DNA of 64,000 nt from assembly GCF_002777965.1 (NCBI RefSeq), contig NZ_NGVR01000006.1, positions 614 to 64,613 of the forward strand, written 5' to 3'. This DNA comes from Proteus columbae (GTDB lineage: Bacteria; Pseudomonadota; Gammaproteobacteria; Enterobacterales; Enterobacteriaceae). Both the position numbers and the translations under genes were made by a program. Positions within the stretch are counted from its first letter, which is position 1, and each line of letters starts with the position of its first letter. The notes below the pieces were generated by a model. That model worked only from the letters and a program-made list of their open reading frames with translations. It searched no databases and was not told the DNA's origin. Below are positions 39,061 through 47,285 of the stretch, one piece after another.

Positions 39061-40797
39061 ATGGTAACGAGACCTCAGTCCTATCGTGAAAAAGTATCCC
39101 AAATGATCAGTTGGGGTCACTGGTTTGCGCTATTTAATATTATTCTAAGCTTACTGCTTGGGAGCCGTTACCTGTTTATTTCTGATTGGCCTGCAACTTT
39201 TGCTGGTCGTTTTTACGCTATTGTGAGTTGGATGGGACATTTTAGTTTTATTGTCTTTGCTATCTATATACTCATCCTTTTCCCTCTCACCTTTGTAGCT
39301 GTTTCTCAACGGCTACTTAGAGTTGTTTCCTGTGCCCTAGCTAGTGCCGGATTAACTATCCTTATTTTTGATATCGCCGTTTACCAACAATTTCAACTCC
39401 ATTTGACTCAACTTGTTTGGGATCTCGTTATTAATCCAGATGAAGGTGAAATGGCGCGTGAATGGCAACTTATCTTTATTGGTATTCCCATAATATTTCT
39501 TATTGAAATGCTTTTTGCAACATGGAGTTGGCAAAAATTACGCAGCTTAAACCGCCAACGCTGGGGTAAACCATTAGCTGGTGTCTTTATTACTTGCTTT
39601 ATATTATCTCACTCTATGTCAATTTGGGCTGATGCTAACTTCTATCGCCCAATCACCATGCAACGAGCTAACTTACCGTTATCGTATCCAATGACAGCAC
39701 GTAAATTCCTTGAACGTCATGGTTTTATTAATCAATCAGAATATGAGCAACGTGTTATCAGTGAAGGTAACCCAGCAGCACAAGGTATCACCTATCCTCT
39801 TGCTCCATTAATCTATGCCAAGGATACTTACTCTTATAACTTGCTGGTGGTTGTCATTGATGGTTTAGGTAACGAAGAAGTGCCTGAATTACCAAGCCTG
39901 CAACAATTTGCAGAAAATAATCTTTATTTTTCAAACCATTATTCATCAGGCATTAATAATGACACTGCATTATTTGGCCTATTTTATGGTATTTCGCCTT
40001 CTTATTTAGACAGTGTATTAAGTAGCAGAAAAAACTCTGCACTTTTCGATGCGTTAAGTTATCGAAACTACCAATTAGCAATGTTTTCAACTAATGGTTT
40101 CCAAACACCACTGTTTAAACAAGCTGTACTATCAGATTTCTCTCTCCCAACATCACGCAGTGGTGATAACAATGCCACCATTGATAGTTGGAGTAATTGG
40201 TTGATCAAAAACAGCCAAACAGCCCCTTGGTTCTCTTTCTTACAAATTAATGGTCACACCAATAATGCGTCTCAACGCACCACATTAAATGATCAACTAG
40301 AGACAATATTTAAAACATTACAAGACACCAAAGTGCTAGATAATACTGTTGTGGTTATCACTTCTAGCTATCATCAAGACAACAATAAGAAGCAGATTAA
40401 TCAATGGCTTTCAGATAAGACCACTTTCAATTTAAGCCAATCACAAGTGCCATTGATGATACATTGGCCAAATATGACGCCACAGGTTATTGATCGCATG
40501 ACAAGTCATCAAGATGTTATGACAACCTTGATGCAGCATGTTTTACATGTCATTAGTCCAGCAGATAACTATTCACAAGGTGAAGATTTATTCGCTAGCA
40601 CTCGTAATCATCCATGGATTTTTACAGGTGATGAAGAGGCGTTTGTCGTCTTTTTACAAGATAATACCTTATTGATAGATAAGCATGGTCGGTACGCTTT
40701 ATTTGATAAATCAGGTCAAGAGATCAGCACTGCAAAACCTGATTTGAAATTATTACTGCAAGTTCTGGCTGAGCAGAAGCGTTTTATTGAACGCTAA
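39061..40797 (+). CDS. yejM: Inner-membrane protein YejM (PbgA/LapC), regulator of LPS synthesis
   Basis: 578-aa protein with five N-terminal membrane segments (to about residue 190) and a periplasmic sulfatase/arylsulfatase-like domain. Recognisable parts are VTRPQSYREKVSQMISWGHW, NLLVVVIDGLGNEEVPELPS, NHYSSGINNDTALFGLFYGI, and VVVITSSYHQDN. In E. coli it senses lipid A and controls LpxC proteolysis through LapB-FtsH. Here the sulfatase-type metal motif reads IDGL, consistent with a non-catalytic role. It is followed by a hairpin and then tRNA-Pro, as in E. coli. Confidence 0.94.
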   Translation: MVTRPQSYREKVSQMISWGHWFALFNIILSLLLGSRYLFISDWPATFAGRFYAIVSWMGHFSFIVFAIYILILFPLTFVAVSQRLLRVVSCALASAGLTILIFDIAVYQQFQLHLTQLVWDLVINPDEGEMAREWQLIFIGIPIIFLIEMLFATWSWQKLRSLNRQRWGKPLAGVFITCFILSHSMSIWADANFYRPITMQRANLPLSYPMTARKFLERHGFINQSEYEQRVISEGNPAAQGITYPLAPLIYAKDTYSYNLLVVVIDGLGNEEVPELPSLQQFAENNLYFSNHYSSGINNDTALFGLFYGISPSYLDSVLSSRKNSALFDALSYRNYQLAMFSTNGFQTPLFKQAVLSDFSLPTSRSGDNNATIDSWSNWLIKNSQTAPWFSFLQINGHTNNASQRTTLNDQLETIFKTLQDTKVLDNTVVVITSSYHQDNNKKQINQWLSDKTTFNLSQSQVPLMIHWPNMTPQVIDRMTSHQDVMTTLMQHVLHVISPADNYSQGEDLFASTRNHPWIFTGDEEAFVVFLQDNTLLIDKHGRYALFDKSGQEISTAKPDLKLLLQVLAEQKRFIER

Positions 40798-40802
40798 CAC
40801 TA

Positions 40803-40832
40803 TTAAGTGACGTATAAAATTACGTCACTTAA
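40803..40832 (+). terminator. Hairpin after yejM
   Basis: TTAAGTGACGTA / TACGTCACTTAA, perfect 12-bp arms with a 6-nt loop; only weakly T-rich afterwards. Confidence 0.6.
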
Positions 40833-40883
40833 TTAGCAAAGGGTTGCTTTAGCAGCCAAAAACAGTAATATACAGAGCACAGA

Positions 40884-40960
40884 CGGCATGTAGCGCAGCC
40901 TGGTAGCGCACTGTCATGGGGTGTCAGGGGTCGTAGGTTCAAATCCTATCATGCCGACCA
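40884..40960 (+). tRNA. proL: tRNA-Pro (anticodon GGG)
   Basis: 77-nt cloverleaf. The acceptor arms are CGGCATG and CATGCCG, the D arm GCGCAGCCTGGTAGCGC, the anticodon loop ATGGGGT with GGG, the T arm CCTAGG-type GTAGG-TTCAAAT-CCTAT, and an encoded CCA end. It is nearly identical to E. coli proL and follows yejM as in E. coli. It appears to be the prophage attachment gene. Confidence 0.97.
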
Positions 40961-40971
40961 AAATTCCTTAG

Positions 40972-41001
40972 AAAAACCAACCGCTTATGGTTGGTTTTTT
41001 T
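40972..41001 (+). terminator. Intrinsic terminator after tRNA-Pro
   Basis: AAACCAACC / GGTTGGTTT with a 6-nt loop and a run of T residues. Confidence 0.9.
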
Positions 41002-41018
41002 ATGCCTGAAATTTGCCA

Positions 41019-41050
41019 CTGGTAAAACTCTGGTAAAACTCTGGTAAAAC
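41019..41050. repeat. Three tandem 11-bp repeats beside the attachment tRNA (candidate integrase arm sites)
   Basis: CTGGTAAAACT is repeated three times without a gap (41019-41029, 41030-41040, and 41041-41050 lacking the last base). The array is 59 bp from the tRNA 3' end, just inside the prophage. Tyrosine integrases bind short, closely spaced direct repeats beside the att core (as with the lambda P' arm), so this is a reasonable arm-type site array. The function is inferred. Confidence 0.55.
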
Positions 41051-41111
41051 GACGACAAATCATCTCTCAAAATCCTCCTTTCTTTAGCTCATAAAATTGC
41101 CCTTTTCTCCT

Positions 41112-41159
41112 TGCTATTCTATTCGTTACCTTATATAAAATGCTGTATAAAAACACAGT
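41112..41159 (+). promoter_or_regulatory. Promoter with LexA (SOS) box
   Basis: TTGCTA (41112-41117), a 17-bp spacer and TATAAA (41135-41140) form a good sigma-70 promoter. CTGTATAAAAACACAG (41144-41159) fits the SOS box CTGT-N8-ACAG exactly and covers the predicted transcription start. It lies 15 bp before the ATG of the 84-aa gene. Confidence 0.75.
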
Positions 41160-41174
41160 TAAATAGGTGATGCC

Positions 41175-41429
41175 ATGATTAAACTCGAAATCAATAATGC
41201 GGAATATATTGCTCAGTTAGAAGAGGCTCGTTTATCTGCAGATAATCCGTATGGCTATCTGTTTATGGATATTATCTTTTCTGATCCAAGGTTTGATGAA
41301 AATACGTTTGAAATGAAGAATGTTCGTAGGGAACCGATGAGAACGTATATGACAGAGGATGTGGCGAGAGATTTGTTTGAGCAATTGGAGCGATTTTTAT
41401 ATAGTAAAAATACTGTGTATAATTTTTAA
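41175..41429 (+). CDS. SOS-regulated prophage protein of unknown function (84 aa)
   Basis: Small soluble acidic protein starting MIKLEINNAEYIAQLEEARL, with no membrane segment, signal peptide or domain I recognise. AGGTGA precedes the ATG by 5 nt, and an exact SOS box sits on the promoter, so expression should rise after DNA damage, at the time of prophage induction. It lies on the plus strand between the attachment site and the O-acetyltransferase gene, opposite to the structural genes. DinI-like or anti-repressor roles are conceivable but no sequence match supports them. Confidence 0.75.
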   Translation: MIKLEINNAEYIAQLEEARLSADNPYGYLFMDIIFSDPRFDENTFEMKNVRREPMRTYMTEDVARDLFEQLERFLYSKNTVYNF

Positions 41430-41490
41430 AAAGATAAATATTCAGTTAAACACAATTAATTTATATAAAGATTTATTTTGGAATACAACA

Positions 41491-42060
41491 ATGAATAGTT
41501 ATGACTACACTAGTTACAGATTTTTAAAGCAATGTTTATCTGTCGAAGTGATTAAATCCAATGATAAAAAGTTTTCATGGCGTAGAGCCATGTTAAGAAG
41601 TTATAAGTGCCATGATAGGCGTTTTATTTTTTGGTGGAGAATTGCCAGTTTCTTACATCATAAAACTCATTCAAAACTCGCAAATTATATAAATCGAAAG
41701 ATATCTTTAAAATATGGAGCTGAAATTAATTTAAATGCAAAAATAAAACCAGGGATATCATTTGCCCATTTATCTGGCGTCATTATCACAGGTCTAGCTA
41801 CAATTGGTGAAAACTGTCACATTAGACAAAACACTACAATAGGTGTTGGTGGTTCTCGATATTCTGAAATCAAAAATAAGAGATTCATTATTATTGGTGA
41901 TAACGTTGAAATCGGTGCCCACTCATGCATTATTGGTAATACACTTACCATTGGTAACAACGTTATCATAGGCGCGATGTCTTTTATTAATAAAGATATT
42001 CCAGATAATTGTACTTGCTATACAAAAAAAGAAAATATACTTATTATCAATAACGCATAA
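41491..42060 (+). CDS. Left-handed beta-helix O-acetyltransferase (CysE/serotype-conversion-like)
   Basis: 189-aa hexapeptide-repeat acyltransferase. The C-terminal half carries repeats such as ISFAHLSGVIITG, ATIGENCHIRQNTTIGVGGS, IIIGDNVEIGAHSCIIG and LTIGNNVIIGAMSFINKDIP, typical of serine-O-acetyltransferase relatives. The N-terminal 85 residues are basic and lack the CysE substrate domain. The start at 41491 is chosen over an in-frame ATG at 41359 that overlaps the upstream gene. It is markedly AT-rich and sits at the prophage end beyond the tail fibre, a usual place for lysogenic-conversion genes. Acetylation of surface polysaccharide is plausible but not shown. Confidence 0.75.
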   Translation: MNSYDYTSYRFLKQCLSVEVIKSNDKKFSWRRAMLRSYKCHDRRFIFWWRIASFLHHKTHSKLANYINRKISLKYGAEINLNAKIKPGISFAHLSGVIITGLATIGENCHIRQNTTIGVGGSRYSEIKNKRFIIIGDNVEIGAHSCIIGNTLTIGNNVIIGAMSFINKDIPDNCTCYTKKENILIINNA

Positions 42061-42069
42061 CTCATTATA

Positions 42070-42106
42070 AGAAAGATGATACTCCATAGAAAAGCATCAT
42101 CTTTCT
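42070..42106. terminator. Bidirectional terminator between acetyltransferase and tail fibre genes
   Basis: AGAAAGATGAT / ATCATCTTTCT, perfect 11-bp arms, between convergent genes. Confidence 0.75.
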
Positions 42107-42127
42107 AAATTAAATAAATTTAGTTTT

Positions 42128-42160
42128 AATCAAATCAAATCAAATCAAATCAAATCAAAT
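42128..42160. repeat. Pentanucleotide tandem repeat (AATCA)6.6 at the tail-fibre 3' end
   Basis: Six full AATCA units plus three bases. The tail-fibre stop codon (TGA, 42150-42152) is inside the array, and the last codons read through it. In the TGATT reading direction a TGA recurs in every frame, so copy-number change would alter only the final few residues. Confidence 0.9.
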
Positions 42161-43592
42161 ATAGTTTCTTAATCGTCAGTGTGGTTGCAACAATATGTAT
42201 TCTTGTTCCATTCTCTGTTGTTTTCATTCTAGTCCATTTATCACCATTATTTATAGTGACAAGAAGATTATCCGCAGGTATACGGATCTCTGTTAATCCA
42301 ATTTCATTCCTATCCGATAACATATATAAAGAACGACCTCGAATATCATAATTGACCTTAACTGAATTTCCGTCATTCAAAGTACCATTATAAATCTCAC
42401 CAACCCAATTTTTAGGTGTATATCGACTATCACTCTCAGCTTTAGTATAACTACTCCCAGCAGTGGCATAACTCCCTTTAGGCTGATATTTATTATCAGT
42501 TTCTGCTTTTGAATAACTGTAACCGGATGCTTGATAGCTCCCTTTTGGTTGGTATTTACCGTCAGACTCTGCCTTTGTATACGAAGCGCCTACTAAAGCG
42601 TAATTACCCACTGGTTGGTAATTCCCTTTGCTTTGATAGCGTACGTCACTTTCTGCTTTTGTATAGCTACTTCCAGCTGTCGCATAGCTCCCTTTAGCTT
42701 GATATCGACCATCCGATTCGGTCTTAGTATATGAATCACCAGCTAGTGACATTGTTCCATTTTGGTATGGAATTCTAACAATTCGATATTCGCTACCAGT
42801 GGTTATCGCTAGTGCGCCCCCATCGGCCAATGTTTTTAAGTGCACTCGGTTTGTACCGGAGTAGGCACCAATTTCATCCTTAGCATAACTAGCTCCAGTA
42901 AACGAAGCTCCTGATAGCAGAGCGTAATTTCCTTTAGGTTGATATTTACCGTCAGACTCTGCCTTAGTATATGAAGCACCGGCTAACGCATAATTGCCCG
43001 AAGGTTGATAATTCCCTTTTGATTGATAACGTCCATCACTTTCCGTTTTTGTGTAACTATCCCCTTTGTTTGCGTAGTTTCCCGCAGGAGCATAATTCCC
43101 TTTTGGCTGATACTTGGTGTCAGTTTCTGCCTTTGAGTAGCTATAACCAGATGGTGTGTAATTGCCTAAAGGTTGAAAACGTTGATCTGATTCTGTTTTA
43201 GAATAAGCGCCTACATCACCTGCTGTGGCATCGGCTTTTAACTCTACCCATGCATTGCCGGCAACCGGCTCAATATTGTTATTCTCAACTTTAGACTGCC
43301 AGACTTTATTTTTATGGTACACAATAGCGCGTATCGCATACGGCTTACCGGCTTCATCCCATTTTGGAAAACCAAATAGCTGAATTTCGCCAATCGCTTC
43401 CGTGATATCGTGAAATATCCCGTTCATTTTTTCACGTTCAATATCTTTCGCAGCAGGATCTGTGACTTGGTCACGCTCATAGTCGTAACCATAACCTTGT
43501 GTATAAGATACTGAGCCGTCTGGTTGGATTTCTACGGGTATAGAAGCCTTATCCCCTTGTGTTGCAAAGGGGGTTTTAAAAATAGTTGTCAT
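42150..43592 (-). CDS. Phage tail fibre protein with YTKAESD-type repeats
   Basis: 480-aa receptor-binding fibre. The N-terminal 110 residues resemble the baseplate-attachment part of enterobacterial tail fibres (TTIFKTPFATQGDKASIPVE). Residues about 125-400 are tandem repeats of the forms SYTKTESDGRYQSKGNYQP and SYTKAESDGKYQPKGNYA, interrupted once by a short unique segment (TGASYAKDEIGAYSGTNRVH). The C-terminal 70 residues (KNWVGEIYNGTLNDGNSVKV) are the likely tip. The repeats are also nearly identical at DNA level. No tail-fibre assembly chaperone gene follows. Confidence 0.85.
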   Translation of the reverse strand: MTTIFKTPFATQGDKASIPVEIQPDGSVSYTQGYGYDYERDQVTDPAAKDIEREKMNGIFHDITEAIGEIQLFGFPKWDEAGKPYAIRAIVYHKNKVWQSKVENNNIEPVAGNAWVELKADATAGDVGAYSKTESDQRFQPLGNYTPSGYSYSKAETDTKYQPKGNYAPAGNYANKGDSYTKTESDGRYQSKGNYQPSGNYALAGASYTKAESDGKYQPKGNYALLSGASFTGASYAKDEIGAYSGTNRVHLKTLADGGALAITTGSEYRIVRIPYQNGTMSLAGDSYTKTESDGRYQAKGSYATAGSSYTKAESDVRYQSKGNYQPVGNYALVGASYTKAESDGKYQPKGSYQASGYSYSKAETDNKYQPKGSYATAGSSYTKAESDSRYTPKNWVGEIYNGTLNDGNSVKVNYDIRGRSLYMLSDRNEIGLTEIRIPADNLLVTINNGDKWTRMKTTENGTRIHIVATTLTIKKLYLI

Positions 43593-43597
43593 AGGAA

Positions 43598-44254
43598 TTA
43601 TGCTCCGAAGTTACTGCCTAAGAAGTTTTTACGATGCTGACCAACGCCAAACGCTTTTTTGGTCACAATGCGATATTTGACACCAACGCCAGAAGGGCGT
43701 GGCATTAAGTCGAAGTTTTCAAGAAGAACTCGTAGACGTTCGTCAGGGTTGAAGTTAAAGACGTAATACATGTAAGTCATATCCAGTGGATCAAGGACAA
43801 AAACTTTGCTGTCATCACGCCAAAAGAAACGTTTTAAAAATTCATTAATATTGGTGACCGTGGGGCTTTGTGTCAGATTAAAATAGCGCATTCGTACTAA
43901 CATACGTTTTTGTTCAACGGTCAGTGACAAGGTGTAATCCGCATTACGCCTGAAATTGGCTTTAAAATTAGCTTTCTTTTTGCTAAAACCAAACCCGACT
44001 TTATTTTTATCGCTCGGTGGAATATCAATACCTAACGGTACATCCAGAATGCGAGACCAAATCGACAAACCAAAATCATTCGCGGTATCGATATTAAACA
44101 CATCTCGGTACCAGTTTTGCCAAAATGACACCATTGATTTTTCAAAGTGAGAGGCTTTAAAACTAGCGAGTTTCTTTAAATTCTCTGCATCTTCATACTG
44201 CCAGAGGATCGCTTTCAATAGGTCTGAATGGAACTCAAATTGTTGAACGTTCAT
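43598..44254 (-). CDS. DUF2612-type baseplate protein
   Basis: 218-aa protein placed between the gpJ-like wedge and the fibre, where DUF2612 proteins that link wedge and fibre are usual. It contains WQNWYRDVFNIDTANDFGLS, RMLVRMRYFNLTQSPTVTN and LDMTYMYYVFNFNPDERLRV. The start overlaps the upstream gene stop by 4 nt. Analogy to P2 gpI is by position. Confidence 0.7.
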   Translation of the reverse strand: MNVQQFEFHSDLLKAILWQYEDAENLKKLASFKASHFEKSMVSFWQNWYRDVFNIDTANDFGLSIWSRILDVPLGIDIPPSDKNKVGFGFSKKKANFKANFRRNADYTLSLTVEQKRMLVRMRYFNLTQSPTVTNINEFLKRFFWRDDSKVFVLDPLDMTYMYYVFNFNPDERLRVLLENFDLMPRPSGVGVKYRIVTKKAFGVGQHRKNFLGSNFGA

Positions 44255-45438
44255 ACAATCACCACTTGCACAGCACCCCGTTGCAAGCGTGCGATTTGAT
44301 TAATGGCAATCGGAATTAACGCAACATTCCACACTTTCCCATCTAGCGACAATTCAACTTTAGTCACGAACAGACGAGGCTCTACAGTATTCACTGCAGA
44401 CGCTATCTCAAAAGGTGACACTTCACGCCCAACAATCAAACCGTTATCGCCATCCAACTCTCCACGCGTCCATTGTTCTATGGCACTGGGAATAATAGTT
44501 TGCGCATCAACGGCTGATTTTTTAACGGTCACTCGACAAAAAACGGTGATCTCCTTAGGGCGTGAAAATTTCACTTTATATTCTTGTCCACTTACCGGCT
44601 CTACAACACCGATTTCAATCTCACCATTAAAAGCCGATCCAATGGTTTTGGTTCTCAGCAATGATTTAGCAATTTCGTTACTGTCACCCCCTTCAACACA
44701 GACATAAATGCTATGAGGTAACAGAGAAACTCCATCAATAGTGAGCACTGCATCGGTGTAGTTCTCACGAAAAGAAAGCGAGTTAACACCCTCTAATTCA
44801 TACAGTGAAGAGGTGATCGCTTCTGCGACACTGACGGTATTTTTAGCCAGTGTTTGCTTACGCCGTCGCCTTGCTTTGATATCAGATTCAGCATAACGAC
44901 CAACAACTGCATGAGTGGGGTTATTGACTTTTTCCCAACCTAATACTGAGCTAGCCACAGAATTCAGTTGGCCGGCACCGCATTCAACAGGGCCATATTC
45001 AACCGCCCTCATATCCCCTGTTGCTTTGCCGGTATTATCAATAATCAAGGGTGAAACTGTTTCGAACATGGCACCAGCAACACTGGATGCTAATGAGCCC
45101 TTGGGAATAATCGTGCTGGGTACGCCACTAAATTCAACGCTGGAAAGATAAGAGTGAGTGGCATTAATGCGTTGGCCACCCATTAGCGCCCATATTGCAT
45201 CAAGAAAAACACCACCAGCAATATCGGGATTGATTTGATTTGCTAACTCGGCATTATTTCTCACCATTGCATCACGGTTTTCAACTTCCATCGTCGCTAG
45301 TGCGCCCTGCGGTGTCTCAGGGGCAAGGTTAATCGATTGACCAAACACCGCACGAAACTCGCTTTCGACATCATCACGTATTGTGGCCGTGTCGGGAAGA
45401 ATAACGCCTTTATTATTAATATAACGATAATCAGCCAT
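44251..45438 (-). CDS. Baseplate assembly protein J-like (wedge)
   Basis: 395-aa baseplate wedge component of the gpJ/gp6 family. It contains TIRDDVESEFRAVFGQSINL and GALATMEVENRDAM, the common J-family start, then VGRYAESDIKARRRRKQTLA and a C-terminal EIASAVNTVEPRLFVTKVEL. It overlaps its neighbours by 8 and 4 nt in a tightly packed baseplate operon. Confidence 0.85.
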   Translation of the reverse strand: MADYRYINNKGVILPDTATIRDDVESEFRAVFGQSINLAPETPQGALATMEVENRDAMVRNNAELANQINPDIAGGVFLDAIWALMGGQRINATHSYLSSVEFSGVPSTIIPKGSLASSVAGAMFETVSPLIIDNTGKATGDMRAVEYGPVECGAGQLNSVASSVLGWEKVNNPTHAVVGRYAESDIKARRRRKQTLAKNTVSVAEAITSSLYELEGVNSLSFRENYTDAVLTIDGVSLLPHSIYVCVEGGDSNEIAKSLLRTKTIGSAFNGEIEIGVVEPVSGQEYKVKFSRPKEITVFCRVTVKKSAVDAQTIIPSAIEQWTRGELDGDNGLIVGREVSPFEIASAVNTVEPRLFVTKVELSLDGKVWNVALIPIAINQIARLQRGAVQVVIV

Positions 45439-45775
45439 TCAATGTAAATCCTCCGTATATCGTGCGAATTGTCGCTTGGTACTTCAATTCACCGTTCTCG
45501 ACTGTGGCGCTAAAATGGATCACTTCAACCACCTCTTCAATTTCGCTCATACGTTGTCTAAACGCCGTTTCAAACATCGGGATATCAGCTTGGCGACCAA
45601 AGGTTGTTGGCCAGAACGGAATACCTTTATCTTTTTTATGTAACATTTCACCACGCACTGCCTTGGCAAAATGCTGACAAAGGTTTTTAACCGCATCGTC
45701 TTTTTCACTGAACTGAAGGTTTCCATCAGGGCCAATAAAGAGATCATTATTTTTATCGATTGAAAATGTTCTCAT
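45431..45775 (-). CDS. gp25/W-like baseplate wedge protein
   Basis: 114-aa protein of the T4 gp25 / P2 gpW size class. It begins MRTFSIDKNNDLFIGPDGNL, then FSEKDDAVKNLCQHFAKAVR and RQRMSEIEEVVEVIHFSAT, and ends in a beta-rich segment. Its position directly before gpJ agrees. It overlaps both neighbours by a few nt. Confidence 0.75.
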   Translation of the reverse strand: MRTFSIDKNNDLFIGPDGNLQFSEKDDAVKNLCQHFAKAVRGEMLHKKDKGIPFWPTTFGRQADIPMFETAFRQRMSEIEEVVEVIHFSATVENGELKYQATIRTIYGGFTLNG

Positions 45776-46464
45776 AGAGGCGCTCCTGAATTTCCATGAC
45801 CGGTCTCAACACCACTATGCTGATGAGTAGAACCGATATCTTTTCCATTGTGTTTCATCGTGCCACCACTAGAGTCACTATTACCATTTACGGACTGATT
45901 GCCATTCACTGTGACGTTGCCATTAAACGTAGTTTCAGGCACATTGACTTCAAGAACGGGCGAATCTAAAACCGCTTTACCCTCATGCAGGGATAAACAC
46001 ACAGAGCCATCCATTGATTGGATCACCAAGGCATCAATGTTTTTTCCATCAATCGCCCAACCTTTAATCGTATCAGGGAAAAACATCGCATCACTGAATG
46101 AATGGAGGCGTGCGGTATTAGGTTGATCCTCCAATCCCCCGCGCTGAAAAATCAGGCTAATATCTCTGTCGTTGGCTTTTATCCAACCAAAATCACCCGG
46201 TTTAATCGGTGCGCGAATAAAGAAACCGCCACCCCCAAATCTAAAAACGGGAATGTTGGCCAATGGTGCACGCCCGACCGTTCCCCCTTCCGTTGTTACC
46301 ATCATCACCAGTGGTTTGATAACAGCACGATTGGTTTTATCGTCATAACTGACCACTGTTGCAGGGAGCATGTCCTCTGTATTCATCATCAAGTTACGAA
46401 ATGCAGACGAGAGCGCACCAGCCAGCGAACCATCACTGGCAATATCAGTATTGGGTTTATTCAT
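45772..46464 (-). CDS. Gp138-type baseplate spike protein with HxH tip
   Basis: 230-aa central spike that pierces the outer membrane. An OB-fold N-terminal domain like phi92 Gp138 occupies about residues 30-130 (ATVVSYDDKTNRAVIKPLVM, IKPGDFGWIKANDRDISLIF). A beta-helix follows with VNVPETTFNGNVTVNG. The C-terminal tip GSTHQHSGVETGHG carries the His-x-His iron-binding motif of spike tips. It abuts the hub gene. Confidence 0.85.
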   Translation of the reverse strand: MNKPNTDIASDGSLAGALSSAFRNLMMNTEDMLPATVVSYDDKTNRAVIKPLVMMVTTEGGTVGRAPLANIPVFRFGGGGFFIRAPIKPGDFGWIKANDRDISLIFQRGGLEDQPNTARLHSFSDAMFFPDTIKGWAIDGKNIDALVIQSMDGSVCLSLHEGKAVLDSPVLEVNVPETTFNGNVTVNGNQSVNGNSDSSGGTMKHNGKDIGSTHQHSGVETGHGNSGAPL

Positions 46465-46466
46465 GG

Positions 46467-47285
46467 TTATGCTCGTTTACAGGTAGCCTGATAAAAGAAA
46501 GGATCATCATGTGACGCAACATCAAATTTCAGTTGTTCAATGATATAGTCGCCATTAAGTGCAGAATTAAATTTACTCTCGAGCCGTAGCATCCCTCCTA
46601 GTTCTGAGGCACCATCAATCAAATAAGTGACAGATAATCCTTTTTCGGTGGCTTTAGGTATACCCACCATGCCTGATTTCATGCTGAGAATGCGCAGACG
46701 ACCTTTTAAGGCTTGGTTATCATCTTTTACAAACAACGTATCATCATCAATAAAGGCTTTAACGTTTCCTGCTTCCTGCAGTCGTTGTACTTGCTGTAAT
46801 GCTGAACCGCAAAAATACCAATTGGCAATATTTTTATCGGTAGCTTGAAAGTCCAATCTAACCTTGCAATCCTTCGCCACAGCTGAAGCGATCTCGCTCA
46901 TTTTCTGCATAGCGCCACCACTGGAAGAAACAATATCACCTGAGCTGGCGTTATTAGTTTTAGCCTTAATGGTTAGCGTTACATCGGGAGGTGAGGCAAT
47001 TTCTGCACTGACAATATCACCGGTAAAGATACGAAATAATCCCGTATTAATGCGCCCTACCTCAAGGTAAAGACGACGAGTTTGTTTACTTTTATGATAA
47101 GGGCTGGTTTCAGTGAGAAGGTAATCTCTAGTATGGGCGTTTAATCCATCAATACTAATTGTGCATTCATTTTGTAAGGGGTTTGCGTACTTGGTGCCGT
47201 TAGCTTTAATTCGTAATCCTTCATACCACTGCAGTCGTTCTGCAACTTCAATCCCCACCCGTATTCGTCGTAAGTCCATCTTCAC
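46467..47285 (-). CDS. Baseplate hub protein
   Basis: 272-aa protein between the plug and the spike, the hub position. It begins DLRRIRVGIEVAERLQWYEG and contains IFTGDIVSAEIASPPDVTLT and NGDYIIEQLKFDVASHDDPF; the last is typical of gp27/gpD-like hub proteins. The first 38 nt overlap the end of the upstream plug gene, more than elsewhere in the operon. A second Met at residue 3 is an alternative start. Confidence 0.7.
   Translation of the reverse strand: MKMDLRRIRVGIEVAERLQWYEGLRIKANGTKYANPLQNECTISIDGLNAHTRDYLLTETSPYHKSKQTRRLYLEVGRINTGLFRIFTGDIVSAEIASPPDVTLTIKAKTNNASSGDIVSSSGGAMQKMSEIASAVAKDCKVRLDFQATDKNIANWYFCGSALQQVQRLQEAGNVKAFIDDDTLFVKDDNQALKGRLRILSMKSGMVGIPKATEKGLSVTYLIDGASELGGMLRLESKFNSALNGDYIIEQLKFDVASHDDPFFYQATCKRA

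Noticed and set aside
42128-42160. Pentanucleotide repeat as a classical on/off phase-variation switch
   Set aside because: It lies at the extreme 3' end and all frames stop within it, so slippage cannot switch the gene off.
42380-43200. Periodic repeats in the tail fibre gene as a CRISPR-like array
   Set aside because: They are coding repeats within one open frame, with variation at synonymous positions.
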